Shown here one piece after another: positions 1 to 9,995 of a stretch of 64,000 bases of DNA. Source of the stretch: Rusavskia elegans (taxonomy: Eukaryota > Ascomycota > Lecanoromycetes > Teloschistales > Teloschistaceae). The notes under the pieces are model-generated. The model ran no database searches and was not told the origin of the DNA. It saw nothing but the letters and a program-made list of their open reading frames with translations. The stretch's first letter is position 1. Each line of letters starts with the position of its first letter. The stretch is taken from positions 1 to 64,000 of the forward strand of contig SAUG01000062.1 of assembly GCA_011316305.1 (NCBI GenBank), written 5' to 3'. Made by a program: the position numbers and the translations under genes.

Positions 1-375
1 GGAATCTTGTCGATGTTGTGGTCGTGGTGCCTTGCTTGCAGGTGCTATACTATAGAGAATATAGCTCAGCTCAGCCAAGTCCAAACCGTTCCATCGCCCA
101 ATGTTGATTTCTCGTATGGGAATAAGAAGAGATCACAATGTGAAGCGCACAGCAAATGAGACGCGGGTTGTAGTGAATACAGATCCAAGTCACCACAAGG
201 CCATTACTGCAATGTGGATAAGCTCTTATACCTATGTAACAGCCGTATCATAACATCTGAGCACGCTTAGAATGATATCTCCGAGTGGGGTACCCGTTGT
301 GGTACACCATTCATTCCCTGCGATTGGTTTTTAATACAACCGACCCTCCACCCCGGCTCCAACCCAACATGAACC
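1..375. other. Intergenic, no gene seen
   Basis: The left edge of the window, downstream of the minus-strand gene that stops at 376. I see no supported reading frame, RNA gene or repeat here. Part of it is presumably the 3' untranslated region and terminator of that gene. Confidence 0.5.
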
Positions 376-1575
376 CTAGGATATAATAAACCGCAAAACC
401 ACCGACAACAGAAACACAGCCAAACTCAGAATCTTCCAAAGCAAAACCACCAGCGGCATCAGCCAAATGAACGCCATATGAGCCCTGAAGTATTCCTCGA
501 AAGTCTCCGGATCCACACACCACGGTCTCGGCTTCAACCATTCCGGGGTCTTCGGGTCCGCAAGACCCTCCTTCGACGACCAATAATCGAACATCCTCTT
601 GAGCCACAAATGAAACATCGTGCTCAATACCAGCGACCATGAGAGCATGGTGGTGGGTTCGTTGACGAGGAATAATGCCCCCAAGTTGAAGACGACAGCT
701 AGCAAGGTGCAATATGACCCGAAATCTAGGAACGGTCTCCACTTGCTGGAGTTCTGAGAAGGCTTATCAACGTCTGATCAGGTACGGGAAGAGGGAGGAG
801 CTTGACATACCTTTCCGTATTTCGAATAAAGGAGCGACAAGTGAAGCTCATTGCAGACCCGACGCACTATTCTTGGAGGCTCAGGATCGTCATTGGAGAA
901 GATCCGGACCAGTCCCTCTTTTGAACACGAATAGAGATAGCCAGCAGCGTTCAACCCCGTCGAGGGTTGTCGTTCGAAATCGGATTCGAACTTCGCGACG
1001 TAGTCGGATGCCTGTGCTTCAGCGTCTTCCAATGGGATGTTCTCCAAGCGATAGAGCGTATCGACGATGAATGCTATCAGGTAGTCGTGAACCTCACTGA
1101 GAGGCGCGTCTGGATGAGGAACCTCGGGACGACGCATTGCATTGGTGGTTGTGGGATCGATCATGATGATGTGCGATGTTGTATCCGGTGAGCTGCTATT
1201 TTCGTTCGTTTCGGGTGTCAAGGCTTCAGGATACTCCAGCGATGGCAGTGTGTCTGGGTGCGTTAAGAGAGGGGGAGTGTTTGGTTCCGATGACCAAGGT
1301 GAATTGTGGAAACAAGTCTTTGATCCAGCGGGCGCACCTTCCTCTTGGGAGACTTGAGTCATGGTGTCGTTGGCGACTTTTTTTTGTTCGTTTGAGGTAG
1401 GTGCAACAGGGGTATCATCCTCCTGAGAGGAACGGGGTACGCTCTCGTTGACAGCAGCGGCGTCGTTGGCACTGTCTACTTGCTCGTTCTGGGTAGCCGC
1501 CACGGAGGATGATGATGCTACGGGAACCCAGTCGATGTCACTTAACGAGTGATCCGATGATTGAAGTTCCGCCAT
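376..1575 (-). CDS. Conserved fungal membrane protein, two exons
   Basis: Exon 1 is 1575-811 and exon 2 is 753-376, separated by a 57-nt intron (754-810) with donor GTATGT, a branch-like TTGATAA and acceptor CTCAG; the join is in frame (phase 0). The product is about 380 residues. The N-terminal third is Ser/Thr/Asn-rich and looks disordered. A helical middle region ends at YSKYGK exactly at the splice junction. The C-terminal exon holds at least two hydrophobic segments (around FLDFGSYCTLLAVVFNLGAL and the last 25 residues), so membrane insertion is likely. I chose the ATG at 1575 (MAELQSSDHS); an upstream in-frame ATG at 1713 would add 46 residues. I do not recognise the family. The neighbour at 2030-2745 shares its layout and splice position and looks like a paralogue. 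Confidence 0.72.
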
Positions 1576-1713
1576 CGTGAACAAGAGTTTCGCGATATCG
1601 ATGTAACGATCTCTGTTCTCGACTGATTGACTGATATGCGCTGGAGACTTAGTCAAGAAAAGAGGAGAGACGAAGAGCAACGTTGAAGGCTTTGATGGTT
1701 CGATGAGTTGCAT

Positions 1714-2029
1714 GAAGGAAGTCGAAAAATCGCACTACTTAGTAGTGGACGGTAAACTTGCTCAATCAGTGGCAGTAGGTGCGAGGAATTAGCTCTCGAC
1801 ACAGCCTCGTTGAGTCAAAAATCAATATCAACGAAGGGCCTGCAATAGTCAGTATCTCCATGAACTCGCTCTAACAGTTGCTTGAAACTCAATCGGCTCT
1901 TTGAGATGCAGGCGTCGACTCAATAGACCAGCAGCCCCCTGAGTTCATCTGAGACGCTACTCAGTAATTCTTTAGTGTCTGCAGCGTGGCCCACGTTGAG
2001 ATGGATTCATGACGCATCAAGACAACCCC
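1714..2029. other. Intergenic between the tandem paralogues
   Basis: About 310 bp between the upstream possible start of one gene and the stop of the next, both on the minus strand. I see no further gene or repeat. Confidence 0.5.
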
Positions 2030-2745
2030 CTAACATGTCCAATTCACACGTCCGTCACCACCGCATCCAAATGGCTTATAAATCGCAACAAAGCTGACAG
2101 CCATGGCAAAGTTGGCCGTGATACCCAACGGATAGATCAACCGGTTCAGAGTAGCATTGCACCACGCCCTAGCCTTGAACGCACTCGGAGAAGCTCGATT
2201 GCTGAATTGCGGGTTTCCGCGGCAATAGTGACGGACGAGCCAGAGGGCCATGTTCAACGTGAAGCTAACCCCAATGCCAATTGCCATGTGCAGAACCGCA
2301 TTTTGCACAATGGGCTGGAACATAACGATGCCTCTCAAAAGTGTATTTGAGATACAGAGAAATGGCGCATAGAACCAGAAATTCCTATACTAGAAATGGA
2401 CAGTCAGGTCTCATTGATTCGAGAGGAATTCGATGTCAGCGACTTTACCTTGCCATATCTACCAAGATGAAGCTCAAGATACAATTCTCTTCCCACAGCT
2501 CGATGAGGAACATGATAAGCGAAAAGGGTTTCGAACTTTTGGGCAGACAGTGAATAGAGACTGTTGCCGCTTCTGTTGAATTTACGTGGAAGATGACAGG
2601 CCTCTTGCTGCGAGCACGCAAAAGAGCCGACGAAGAACGCCATCAGGAATTCCGAGATGGTGTTGGACGATGCCTCCGGGGGAGGCGTGCAGAGTTTTGG
2701 ACGTTTAGGAGAACAGATCTCAAGAAAGATCCAGAAGAAAAGCAT
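2030..2745 (-). CDS. Membrane protein, probable diverged paralogue of the 376-1575 gene
   Basis: Exon 1 ends at 2449 (residues GRYGK, then donor GTAAAG) and exon 2 runs 2389-2030; the intron is 59 nt (2390-2448) ending in TTTCTAG, and the join is phase 0. The encoded protein is about 220 residues if it starts at 2745. Hydrophobic segments lie in exon 2 (around LHMAIGIGVSFTLNMALWLV and AMAVSFVAIY). Resemblance to the gene at 376-1575 includes the ELHLGRYGK/ELHLSLLYSKYGK block before the intron, an identical intron position, and a later KARAWC/KPRPWC motif. The start is uncertain: the ATG at 2745 is the first in frame after an upstream TAG, but an unrecognised 5' exon is possible because the paralogue has a much longer N-terminus. 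Function unknown. Confidence 0.58.
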
Positions 2746-2957
2746 CTTGTGAACAAAGTGAGAGGGCTATCGCAATGCCAACTGGAGATTTTCTGTAGAT
2801 TGAACGTACGTCCCAACAGCTGGCGGCACAGCTTAAAAAATGACTGCGGAGTGCGACAACGCACGCGGAAAGTGTTGAGAAGGGTTGCCCTGGCAGTGGT
2901 TCCACGGAAAAGGGAGGGAAACTTGCTCTAGCACACGGAAGCTCCATTCAATCCGCG

Positions 2958-3548
2958 TCAGAAATTCCGGAATCCCTCCCCTCCACTCACCATATCCTCT
3001 GCCATCTTCCGATTCTCCTCACTCGGCTTTACCCACGCCTCGCTCGCATCGTCCATCTGCTGCTCCCCAAAGTTCTTCCTGCACCACTCTATCACCTTCT
3101 TGATCTCCTCCAAACTTTCCTTCCCTAGATTCTCCTCGTTGCCACTCCCATCTTTCTTCAGATTCTCCACTCGGGCGATGAAATCCAAGGCATCATCCTT
3201 TCCCACTGGCCACGTCTGCTTGAAGACATCGCTGTCACTTACATTGTCGTACCAGGCCCGCGCGTTGTCGTAGTCCCCTTCGATGCGGTGCAAGATTCCA
3301 TGCAAGAACATGCCCTCGTAGGCGGGCGGTGATTGCATATGCCGCACAAGAAAATGAGCGGATGGTAGATCATTGTTGAGGATGTGGAAAGCTGTTTCGA
3401 GGGTCGGGTGGAGAGACAAAGCAGAGATGGAAGCTGTAAGTGTGGGCGAAGTGGCTTTGCCGGGTGGCAGCAAAGGTGAGGGAAGGGTGAGGAGATGGTT
3501 GTAGAGATCGGAGAAGGTGGGGAACTTTGGGTCTGGTTGGTTCGCCAT
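2958..3548 (-). CDS. Conserved small soluble protein, unknown function
   Basis: An uninterrupted 196-residue frame. The middle carries a conserved block (LHGILHRIEGDYDNARAWYD) that I associate with a widespread family of uncharacterised proteins, followed by DVFKQTWP and a C-terminal region ending GGEGFRNF. There is no signal peptide or membrane segment, so a cytosolic location is likely. A GTGAGT motif close to the stop could mimic a donor, but the uninterrupted C-terminus matches what I expect for the family, so I kept the frame intact. The start ATG at 3548 is the first in frame and is followed by a plausible N-terminus. No function can be assigned from sequence. Confidence 0.75.
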   Translation of the reverse strand: MANQPDPKFPTFSDLYNHLLTLPSPLLPPGKATSPTLTASISALSLHPTLETAFHILNNDLPSAHFLVRHMQSPPAYEGMFLHGILHRIEGDYDNARAWYDNVSDSDVFKQTWPVGKDDALDFIARVENLKKDGSGNEENLGKESLEEIKKVIEWCRKNFGEQQMDDASEAWVKPSEENRKMAEDMVSGGEGFRNF

Positions 3549-3843
3549 TTCGCAAGTCTCCGAATTGGGGTTGAGATGACCCAGTGAGAATGAGACTGGA
3601 CGATGTTCTCGGGCAGAAGCGTTTTTTGATTGGGGCCTCTGTTTATTTGTGGGAGCAAGTTGTCAATCATCGAAGACGTCATGACGTGGATGGCTTCCAA
3701 CATCCGAATAGCTATCCTGGACAGGACTATGCCCAAGCACAATTGCCGATTGATACAATCCTTGAATCAATATTTGAAGAAGCTTTTGCAGTACAATGTG
3801 CCTTATTCAAACCATTTCCATTCCAACAGAATGCAGCAGACAT
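3549..3843. other. Intergenic, no gene seen
   Basis: About 295 bp between the start of the small conserved protein and the stop of the GEN1-like nuclease gene. Overlapping frames here on both strands have no coding character that I can support. Confidence 0.5.
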
Positions 3844-6219
3844 TCATGATCTCGTCAGATCGACAACCTCGACTCTGTCGTATACTGTTTTGACGTATCC
3901 TCTGTCGACTTCCCATGGGTGTATATCCCTCCAAGTACCATCCAGGCTCTCGCGCAAAGCTAACAATGCTCTGGTCCGCTTGTTTGCTTGAATCGTCTGG
4001 TCGTCTAACGGCCGTCGCGAGATATTTGACACTCGGATTTCTTCCGAATGGTTTCGTCGACTGCGTGACATGAGAATTGAGGGTGATGGGAGTGAGTCCG
4101 GTGTAGCGGGTCTCGATGTGGTAGCTCGCAATGCCTCCTCAGTGAAATCAAGCTTGCGATTGACTCTCTTAGAAGGTATCGGGCTCGAGACATCTATTTG
4201 GACGGGATCGCTACTTCGACGTCTTGATGAGCCGCTATGCGTTGGTGAAGGTAGCTGTACCGAGCTTTCCAGGTCAACCATTTCGGGTATCTTCGAAGAG
4301 GACGAAGGCGTGGAAGGCGTGGACGACCCATATATACCCAATGCCGAGTATCTGGTCCCTTGTGGCAGCTTAGCGTTTAACGTTTCTGGTGGCCGTTTGG
4401 CCAATGTCCACGGATTGACGTTCTGGTTGAAAGAAGACGATGATCTGCGCGGAGGAGACTTCGAAACTCGTGCTAACAACGGCTTCCTTGGTGTAGACGG
4501 AGCAGGTCTTTCTGTGGCTCTCGGCTTTTCCGGGGGCTCTTTTGCTGGGCTAGGTACCGCTGCAGGAATAAACTCCGCTGCAACGGATGGAACAAGGGAC
4601 TCTGGAGGCAGCTCGAGTTTCTTGGCTGGCTTCCTGCGGTCGATACCCGGCTTCATCGTCTTCACGAAAGCGTCCATTGCACCGGCATTCGTAGGCTCTG
4701 GTCTCTTCTTTTTCTTGCTGAGAGCGACACGCTCCCTGGCTTTCCGGGTTGCGAATTTCTTGGGGTCTCTCATTGCCTCTTCCCAATATCCCACCATAAA
4801 TGGGACTCCAAACTTGACGTAGCTTTCTAGCACCCAAATTTTCTCTGGCGCAGTAGGATCATACGTAGAAGAAGCTCGTTTGGTGGGACTCCTTGACCGT
4901 TTCGCTGTTTCGTCGAAATCCTGCACTTCGCTCTCTGAGTCACCGAGATCCCCTGTAATATCGTCAGGGGTTTCAGCTTCCAGGTCCAGATTCACGATCT
5001 CAATTGGTGTATAAGCTATGCGTAGCTCCGGGACAGCATCTGTGATGAAGTGGCTTCTCCGGCCGCATATTGCAGTCACGATCGTGGCTTCTTGTGATTC
5101 CTGCGCTATCAGATCGTCGTCGTGATCCAAGTTGTACCTCCTGCACAGTCGATCGACGAGGATCGCAGGCGCAAGGCCCCGGACAAATTTCTTCGCACCA
5201 GAGAGATTGATCCACTGGAAGACTTCAGCAACAAACTGCCGAAGGCTAGGTACGTCCACACTTCCTTCCCACTGAATCTCATTCCGAAGGCGGGTGACCT
5301 GGTCGGACTCTGAAACGGCGGGGTTCGTGTAGTAGCGGAGTACAGTTTTGTCGGGAAATTTCTCTGGGATAGCTGCTGCCAGCGTCTTGTGCCTCGCTCG
5401 GAAGAAGCTACTCTCGTTGACTCGCAGTTCATATTCCAGTCTCTCCCTCCATTGATTCAAACCGACTGAGTCGTGTCTGTCAAGCTTGCACAGATCTCGG
5501 CCGAAACCTGCTTTCGCAGCCTCACATGCCGTCTTAATGCCACATCCAGGAATACCCGCAGGAATATAGTCGCCTCCACTCATTAGCGCGATGAGGATCA
5601 TGCCATTGCTGTCAAGACCAGACTTCCCTTGCTTCGTAGCTTCGGCTCTGTAGACATTGACATGCGTCGGCGTTTTGTTTCCACGGACGTTCTCACTGGA
5701 CCAGTTGCGTAGGTGAACAGTGCAGCCAAACATCATAGTATCGACATCTTCGCTCAGCACGGCGTCCACGATTCCCTCTTTCTGTAACAGCGCACATTCT
5801 GCCTCGGCCTCACCAGGAGCGGTATGGTATGGGAATCCGAAAAGCTGTAGTAGCTGCTTGGTGATGAAGTTTGGTAGAGCTGCCGCTTGTGTTCCGGTCT
5901 TAGCATTGCGCTTAAAGGGGGGTTTGTTGGGTCCGTCGAAGACAAAAAGTGGTCGGATAGAGAGCGAGAGCAGTCGAAGCAAGCGGTAATACAGCGTTCG
6001 TAAAGCTGGGTTGCTGCCGCCTTTGCCGGACTGTGTCTGAAAGTGCCATATAGATGCATCGATAGCTATGCGCAAGGGCCGGCCATGCTTCTCGAAATGT
6101 TCGACAGCGAGCTTAGATAGTGCAATTCGCTCGCCTGGACCAATCTCTTTGTAGATCCTGTCGTCTGTCAGTTCCTGATGTTGCGAGTTCGTAGGATGAT
6201 CTGACCCTTTGATACCCAT
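3844..6219 (-). CDS. GEN1/Yen1-like Holliday junction resolvase (XPG family)
   Basis: A structure-selective nuclease of the FEN1/XPG superfamily expected to cut Holliday junctions in the nucleus. The XPG N-region carries IDASIWHFQTQSGKGGSNPA (catalytic Asp at about residue 38). The XPG I-region carries APGEAEAECALLQKEG and LSEDVDTMMFG (metal-binding Glu/Asp at about 122-144). MSGGDYIPAGIPGCGIKTA (about 197-215) begins the helix-hairpin-helix region. After about residue 400 the protein has a short PEKIWVLESYVKFGVPFMV block, then a long disordered Ser/Pro/Arg-rich tail. I start at 6219 (MGIKG) because the mature N-terminus must be buried in the active site. A 48-nt intron (6158-6205, donor GTCAGA, branch ACTGAC, acceptor GACAG) gives MGIKGIYKEIGPGER, which fits the family; unspliced, 16 extra residues would interrupt it. 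The spliced product is about 775 residues. It is divergent from the Arp10-like gene across 197 bp. Confidence 0.88.
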   Translation of the reverse strand: MGIKGSDHPTNSQHQELTDDRIYKEIGPGERIALSKLAVEHFEKHGRPLRIAIDASIWHFQTQSGKGGSNPALRTLYYRLLRLLSLSIRPLFVFDGPNKPPFKRNAKTGTQAAALPNFITKQLLQLFGFPYHTAPGEAEAECALLQKEGIVDAVLSEDVDTMMFGCTVHLRNWSSENVRGNKTPTHVNVYRAEATKQGKSGLDSNGMILIALMSGGDYIPAGIPGCGIKTACEAAKAGFGRDLCKLDRHDSVGLNQWRERLEYELRVNESSFFRARHKTLAAAIPEKFPDKTVLRYYTNPAVSESDQVTRLRNEIQWEGSVDVPSLRQFVAEVFQWINLSGAKKFVRGLAPAILVDRLCRRYNLDHDDDLIAQESQEATIVTAICGRRSHFITDAVPELRIAYTPIEIVNLDLEAETPDDITGDLGDSESEVQDFDETAKRSRSPTKRASSTYDPTAPEKIWVLESYVKFGVPFMVGYWEEAMRDPKKFATRKARERVALSKKKKRPEPTNAGAMDAFVKTMKPGIDRRKPAKKLELPPESLVPSVAAEFIPAAVPSPAKEPPEKPRATERPAPSTPRKPLLARVSKSPPRRSSSSFNQNVNPWTLAKRPPETLNAKLPQGTRYSALGIYGSSTPSTPSSSSKIPEMVDLESSVQLPSPTHSGSSRRRSSDPVQIDVSSPIPSKRVNRKLDFTEEALRATTSRPATPDSLPSPSILMSRSRRNHSEEIRVSNISRRPLDDQTIQANKRTRALLALRESLDGTWRDIHPWEVDRGYVKTVYDRVEVVDLTRS

Positions 6220-6416
6220 GATAGTCCACAATCCTCGTCTTCTAAGCCATGCTAAGCTGTCATGCTTCAATCTTCGAACTGCCGAGATCCAGTATTTACA
6301 AGTTTCCTCTTTGGGCAGCCGAGGGCTTCGGCAAACGCGCAAAACGCGGCTACGTCTCCAGCAACAACACACCCACAGTAGATCAACGTCCTCGATCGTT
6401 CAGATCAACGGTACCG
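6220..6416. promoter_or_regulatory. Shared divergent promoter region, GEN1-like and Arp10-like
   Basis: Only 197 bp separate the two divergent start codons, so both promoters must lie here or overlap the 5' coding ends. No individual element can be named from the sequence alone. Confidence 0.45.
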
Positions 6417-8060
6417 ATGACGACGGCAGCAGGCTACTTCGACCGCAAACCAAATGCTGGCCCTCGTCCAGGACTAGCTCACTTGCAAGCTGATCCGTCC
6501 TCACCTCATACCCCACAGCGAACTTTCTCATCCGCTTTCTCTTCACCGTCTTTGAGCTATCGTGCTGAGGAGGAGGTCATCGTCTTCGAGCTTGGTGCGC
6601 GCCATCTATCTGTCGGAATCGCTGGCGAAAATCATCCGCGATGTCGGCTAGGGTTCGGTTCGGAAGATGGGAGAAGGGTGGGAGACTACCGTCCTTACTA
6701 TCCAGAATATCAGGATCGGCCAAGGAAGAGAAAGCGGGACTACAGATGGGGCGAAGACCACGAGCTATGGCGCATGGATCTCAGAGGCGTAAATATGGGG
6801 CTTGTAGAGGACAAAATTGAAAGAGCGGTGAGAGAGGCGTATACCAAATACCTGCTGCTAGATTCCAAGAATAAAAGGCTTGTTCTTGTTCTGCCATCGC
6901 TTTTGCCTCATCTCCTACTTTCTTCCGTTCTTACTACAATCTTTGTCAATTTCCAGACGCCTTCTATCACTCTTTTCTCAACCCCTACTGTCAATGTTGT
7001 GGCTGCTGGCTGTCGAGCAGGTCTGGTCGTCGACATCGGCTGGGACGAGACTGTTATGACCGCGGTGTACGACTTCCGCGAGATCCAAGTGCTTAGAACA
7101 GCCAGAGCGATAAAACTAGTCACAAAATACATGGCTGAAGTACTGCACGGATATGCAGAACCAGCAGCTACAAGTACCGATGGGTCAGAATCGTCCGATA
7201 ACCAAGAAGCACAGCTTCCTTTTCAACTATCGTTTGACAGTCGTTACTTTGAGTTCGCAGAAGAGGTGGTATCACGGACAGCCTGGTGTCCAACAGACCC
7301 AGAAGGCGTCCGTACACGGAGCGAAGACACAAGTGCAGCAGAGAAAGACGCTTCTGGACCCCCTGAAACCAAAGCACTTGACACGACATCTATCCCCTCT
7401 CCATTATCACCACGCAGAACCCTCCAAATCCCCTTCACCAAGCTCGTCGAACCCGTCGAAAAAGGGCTTCTCGCACAAGGGACCAACATCCACAATCTCG
7501 ACCACGAAGAACAGTCCCTTCCCCAGCTTATGTACAAAACCCTCCTCGCACTTCCTTCCGACGTCCGCGCCGTATGTATGTCCCGTATAATCATCACAGG
7601 CGGCGGCTCCAACATCGCCGGTCTGAAAAGCCGACTTCTTAGCGAACTCGCCTCCATCATCGAGAAGCGGGGCTGGAATCCTGTGCAAGGCCGCGTAGCT
7701 CGAAAGGTCGCAAATAAGCCTAAGCTTGACAAGCCGGCAGGGCCGGAAACAATGCTTTATCCTCAAGTCAAAGACGAGATCACAGAGAAGCTAGAAAAGG
7801 ATAAGATGAAACGTTCGACCGCTGAAGTGGCCGGCGAAGTTCGCGAGATAGAGACTTTAGGGGCATGGGCTGGTGGCAGTCTTGTGGCGAGCTTGAAGGT
7901 CAAGGGTGTGGTTGAGATTGAGAGGGATACTTTTCTTGCGAATGGGCTTGCTGGAGCGAAGAGAGAATCCGAGATGGTGGCCGCTACTCAAAGGATGAGT
8001 TTGGGGGCAAGAACGGGGCTGGGGGAGAAGAATGGATGGACGCTTGGAAACTGGGCTTGA
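6417..8060 (+). CDS. Actin-related protein, Arp10-like (dynactin)
   Basis: A 547-residue intronless frame from the ATG at 6417 (MTTAAGYFDRKPNAG); an in-frame ATG at 6249 would add 56 residues that look untypical. The N-terminus is disordered (SSPHTPQRTFSSAF), then an actin-type phosphate-binding start appears (VIVFELGARHLSVGIAGE). Later blocks fit the actin fold: LVVDIGWDETVMTAVYDFRE, IIITGGGSNIAGLKSRLLSEL near residue 405, and LGAWAGGSLVASL near 485. The strongly diverged actin core with a long insertion matches fungal Arp10, the pointed-end subunit of dynactin (dynein motor cofactor, cytoplasm). Arp10 rather than another Arp is an inference from the overall pattern. Confidence 0.78.
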   Translation: MTTAAGYFDRKPNAGPRPGLAHLQADPSSPHTPQRTFSSAFSSPSLSYRAEEEVIVFELGARHLSVGIAGENHPRCRLGFGSEDGRRVGDYRPYYPEYQDRPRKRKRDYRWGEDHELWRMDLRGVNMGLVEDKIERAVREAYTKYLLLDSKNKRLVLVLPSLLPHLLLSSVLTTIFVNFQTPSITLFSTPTVNVVAAGCRAGLVVDIGWDETVMTAVYDFREIQVLRTARAIKLVTKYMAEVLHGYAEPAATSTDGSESSDNQEAQLPFQLSFDSRYFEFAEEVVSRTAWCPTDPEGVRTRSEDTSAAEKDASGPPETKALDTTSIPSPLSPRRTLQIPFTKLVEPVEKGLLAQGTNIHNLDHEEQSLPQLMYKTLLALPSDVRAVCMSRIIITGGGSNIAGLKSRLLSELASIIEKRGWNPVQGRVARKVANKPKLDKPAGPETMLYPQVKDEITEKLEKDKMKRSTAEVAGEVREIETLGAWAGGSLVASLKVKGVVEIERDTFLANGLAGAKRESEMVAATQRMSLGARTGLGEKNGWTLGNWA

Positions 8061-8206
8061 TATCGTCATGCTACCGGAACGTTCACAGAAACACAGGGAT
8101 AGCCCGAAAACTGCCGCAGAGAGACGTAATATCATTGCACGAAGTCACGAGAGCAGATCTACTTGGTATCCATATCCATATCCTATCGCTATAGCGCTGC
8201 CAATCA

Positions 8207-9292
8207 TCAACAAAAGACCTTGAAGAACCCCCAAAGCCCAATCCCGCTGAGCACAGGTATAGTCAAGTTATCATCCCATCCAAATATATCCACTACCTCA
8301 CTCGCGCTCGCCACAATCCCGCTCCACAAACTCACCACCCCCAACGCAGCCCATCCTCCCAAAGTCCCCTCATCTCCTTTCCATCCCAACAGCTCCCTTA
8401 CAGGCCCCGGCACCCTCAAATTTCCATCAAACATGAACCCCTCATCAAACCCAAACCTCGGCACCGCCCACCCCCAAAACAATCCCGCCGTCAAAACCCC
8501 CACCCCCATCGCCGCCGCACTCCCAGCAACACTCTTCCCCTTGCGTATCCGAGGCGTATACCTCCCCAACAGCCTACCAATCGTGCTAGCGGCCGTATCA
8601 CACCAACTGAGCAACAAAACACTCATGACCCCCACATCCTTCGGTAAAAACCTCAGCACCGTCCACGCGCCCAGAAGGTACCAAATCACGCCGTTATAGC
8701 CCTCCACCTCGCTTTCGCGCATCAGCGCCCCCAGTACTCGGATATAAAACCTGTTGAAAGCCGGAAAGGTATGTCGCAGGTAATCCGTCGATGCGATGGG
8801 GATCAGCGCGCCTAACAGGTATGGATGGATAGACTGCGTTGAGACGCCGCGCGAGTAGAGATTTAGGGTGAAGAAGCCGATGGAGAGGTGGAGCGCTTTG
8901 CGGGGGATCTCGTGGCGGTGGATGAAGGAGCGGAAGGAGCGGTGGATGGGGATTAAGCCGAGTGGGGAGGGGGAGCGAGAGATGGTGCGCCAGTAGGAGG
9001 ATGCTAAATCGGCGGCGGAGGAAGGGGAGAGGTGGCCGTTTGCGGAGCCATTGGGGGGAGATTTTGTGGCAGGTTTTTCGGGTTGTGGGGGGTTTTGGAG
9101 AGTGTTGGCGATAAGGGATTTCGGACTGCGACTGCGCGCTCGAGCGCCGTCGTCTGCGAAAATTGTGTTGCCTTTTGTGTTGGAGCCTGATATCGGAGCG
9201 AAGTAGCTCTCTTGCTTCTCTTTGGCCTCAGACGGCGCCGGGGTAGGTTCGGTGACTTGCGGGATCGGCGGGACAACGGACTTCTGCGCCAT
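8207..9292 (-). CDS. DGK1: CTP-dependent diacylglycerol kinase
   Basis: An uninterrupted 361-residue protein of the fungal Dgk1 family, which phosphorylates diacylglycerol to phosphatidate with CTP at the ER/nuclear membrane and opposes phosphatidate phosphatase. Residues 1-105 are disordered and Pro/Ser-rich. The membrane core follows: RHEIPRKALHLSIGFFTLNLY, then RHTFPAFNRFYIRVLGALMR with EGYNGVIWYLLGAW, the conserved LLLSWCDTAASTIGRLLGRY and RIRKGKSVAGSAAA, and several hydrophobic helices to the C-terminus. Length and order agree with the family. It is divergent from SPB4 with 703 bp between starts. Confidence 0.9.
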   Translation of the reverse strand: MAQKSVVPPIPQVTEPTPAPSEAKEKQESYFAPISGSNTKGNTIFADDGARARSRSPKSLIANTLQNPPQPEKPATKSPPNGSANGHLSPSSAADLASSYWRTISRSPSPLGLIPIHRSFRSFIHRHEIPRKALHLSIGFFTLNLYSRGVSTQSIHPYLLGALIPIASTDYLRHTFPAFNRFYIRVLGALMRESEVEGYNGVIWYLLGAWTVLRFLPKDVGVMSVLLLSWCDTAASTIGRLLGRYTPRIRKGKSVAGSAAAMGVGVLTAGLFWGWAVPRFGFDEGFMFDGNLRVPGPVRELLGWKGDEGTLGGWAALGVVSLWSGIVASASEVVDIFGWDDNLTIPVLSGIGLWGFFKVFC

Positions 9293-9995
9293 GACTTCGA
9301 ATGCTTATGACGATACAGAGCAATTGATGAACGGCTGTGACGGTGCAGGCTGCTGATTAAGACGATGCGAAAGGGGACCCTAGGGGAGAAGCGGAGTGCA
9401 GCGGGTTGCCTCGTGTGTCAAGCACTGGGAGCTTTCGTCCTTTTACTTCAAGCCTTGTAGGCTATCTTGACTGATCCTGGCTCTTCATGGCATATACCTA
9501 CCGCACGACGAGGTAGGTAGCCAAGTTTAGTGTGCTTTAGAAGTCAGCGTGCCGCAGCTCTGTCGTAAGAGAGTCGCAGGGCGGCTCGAGGATAGAACCT
9601 GCTGGCACTATTGTACCCTTCAATATGCAGACAACCAGCCAAGCGGCGTGAGTGAGAGAGGGTAAGCAATAGAAATACAGGATAGGTGCTGGAGGTCTCA
9701 ACTTCGTCCATGTAAGCAGCCACTAAACAAGAAAATCCAGGTCACGTGTTGATAAGATACCAATAGGTTGGAGGTTGACATTTTCCTACACTAAGTCAAT
9801 CTTCTACCAGAATTCTCTGAAGACCTGGCCTGGATTGTGATGGTAACGAGCTAAGTATGACTTCATAATGAATGTCGTAGACTCTCTGTACCTGGTGTAG
9901 AGTTTACCATCAAGATCACTCTCTGTGATCAATGTGGCGTTGCTGAGTGTCATTTGAGAAGCGTTTTTTCTTGTGAATTTTCTCAGTCCAATAAT
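9293..9995. promoter_or_regulatory. Divergent intergenic region between DGK1 and SPB4
   Basis: About 700 bp separating two divergent start codons, so it must hold both promoters. I see no supported reading frame or RNA gene inside it. Confidence 0.45.

Noticed and set aside
4070..4822. 250-codon plus-strand frame opposite the GEN1-like gene
   Set aside because: It is antisense to the disordered tail of the nuclease gene; its composition is the complement of Ser/Pro/Arg codons.
7244..7766. Minus-strand frames of 119-162 codons opposite the Arp10-like gene
   Set aside because: They overlap well-supported actin-fold coding sequence on the plus strand and show no family character.
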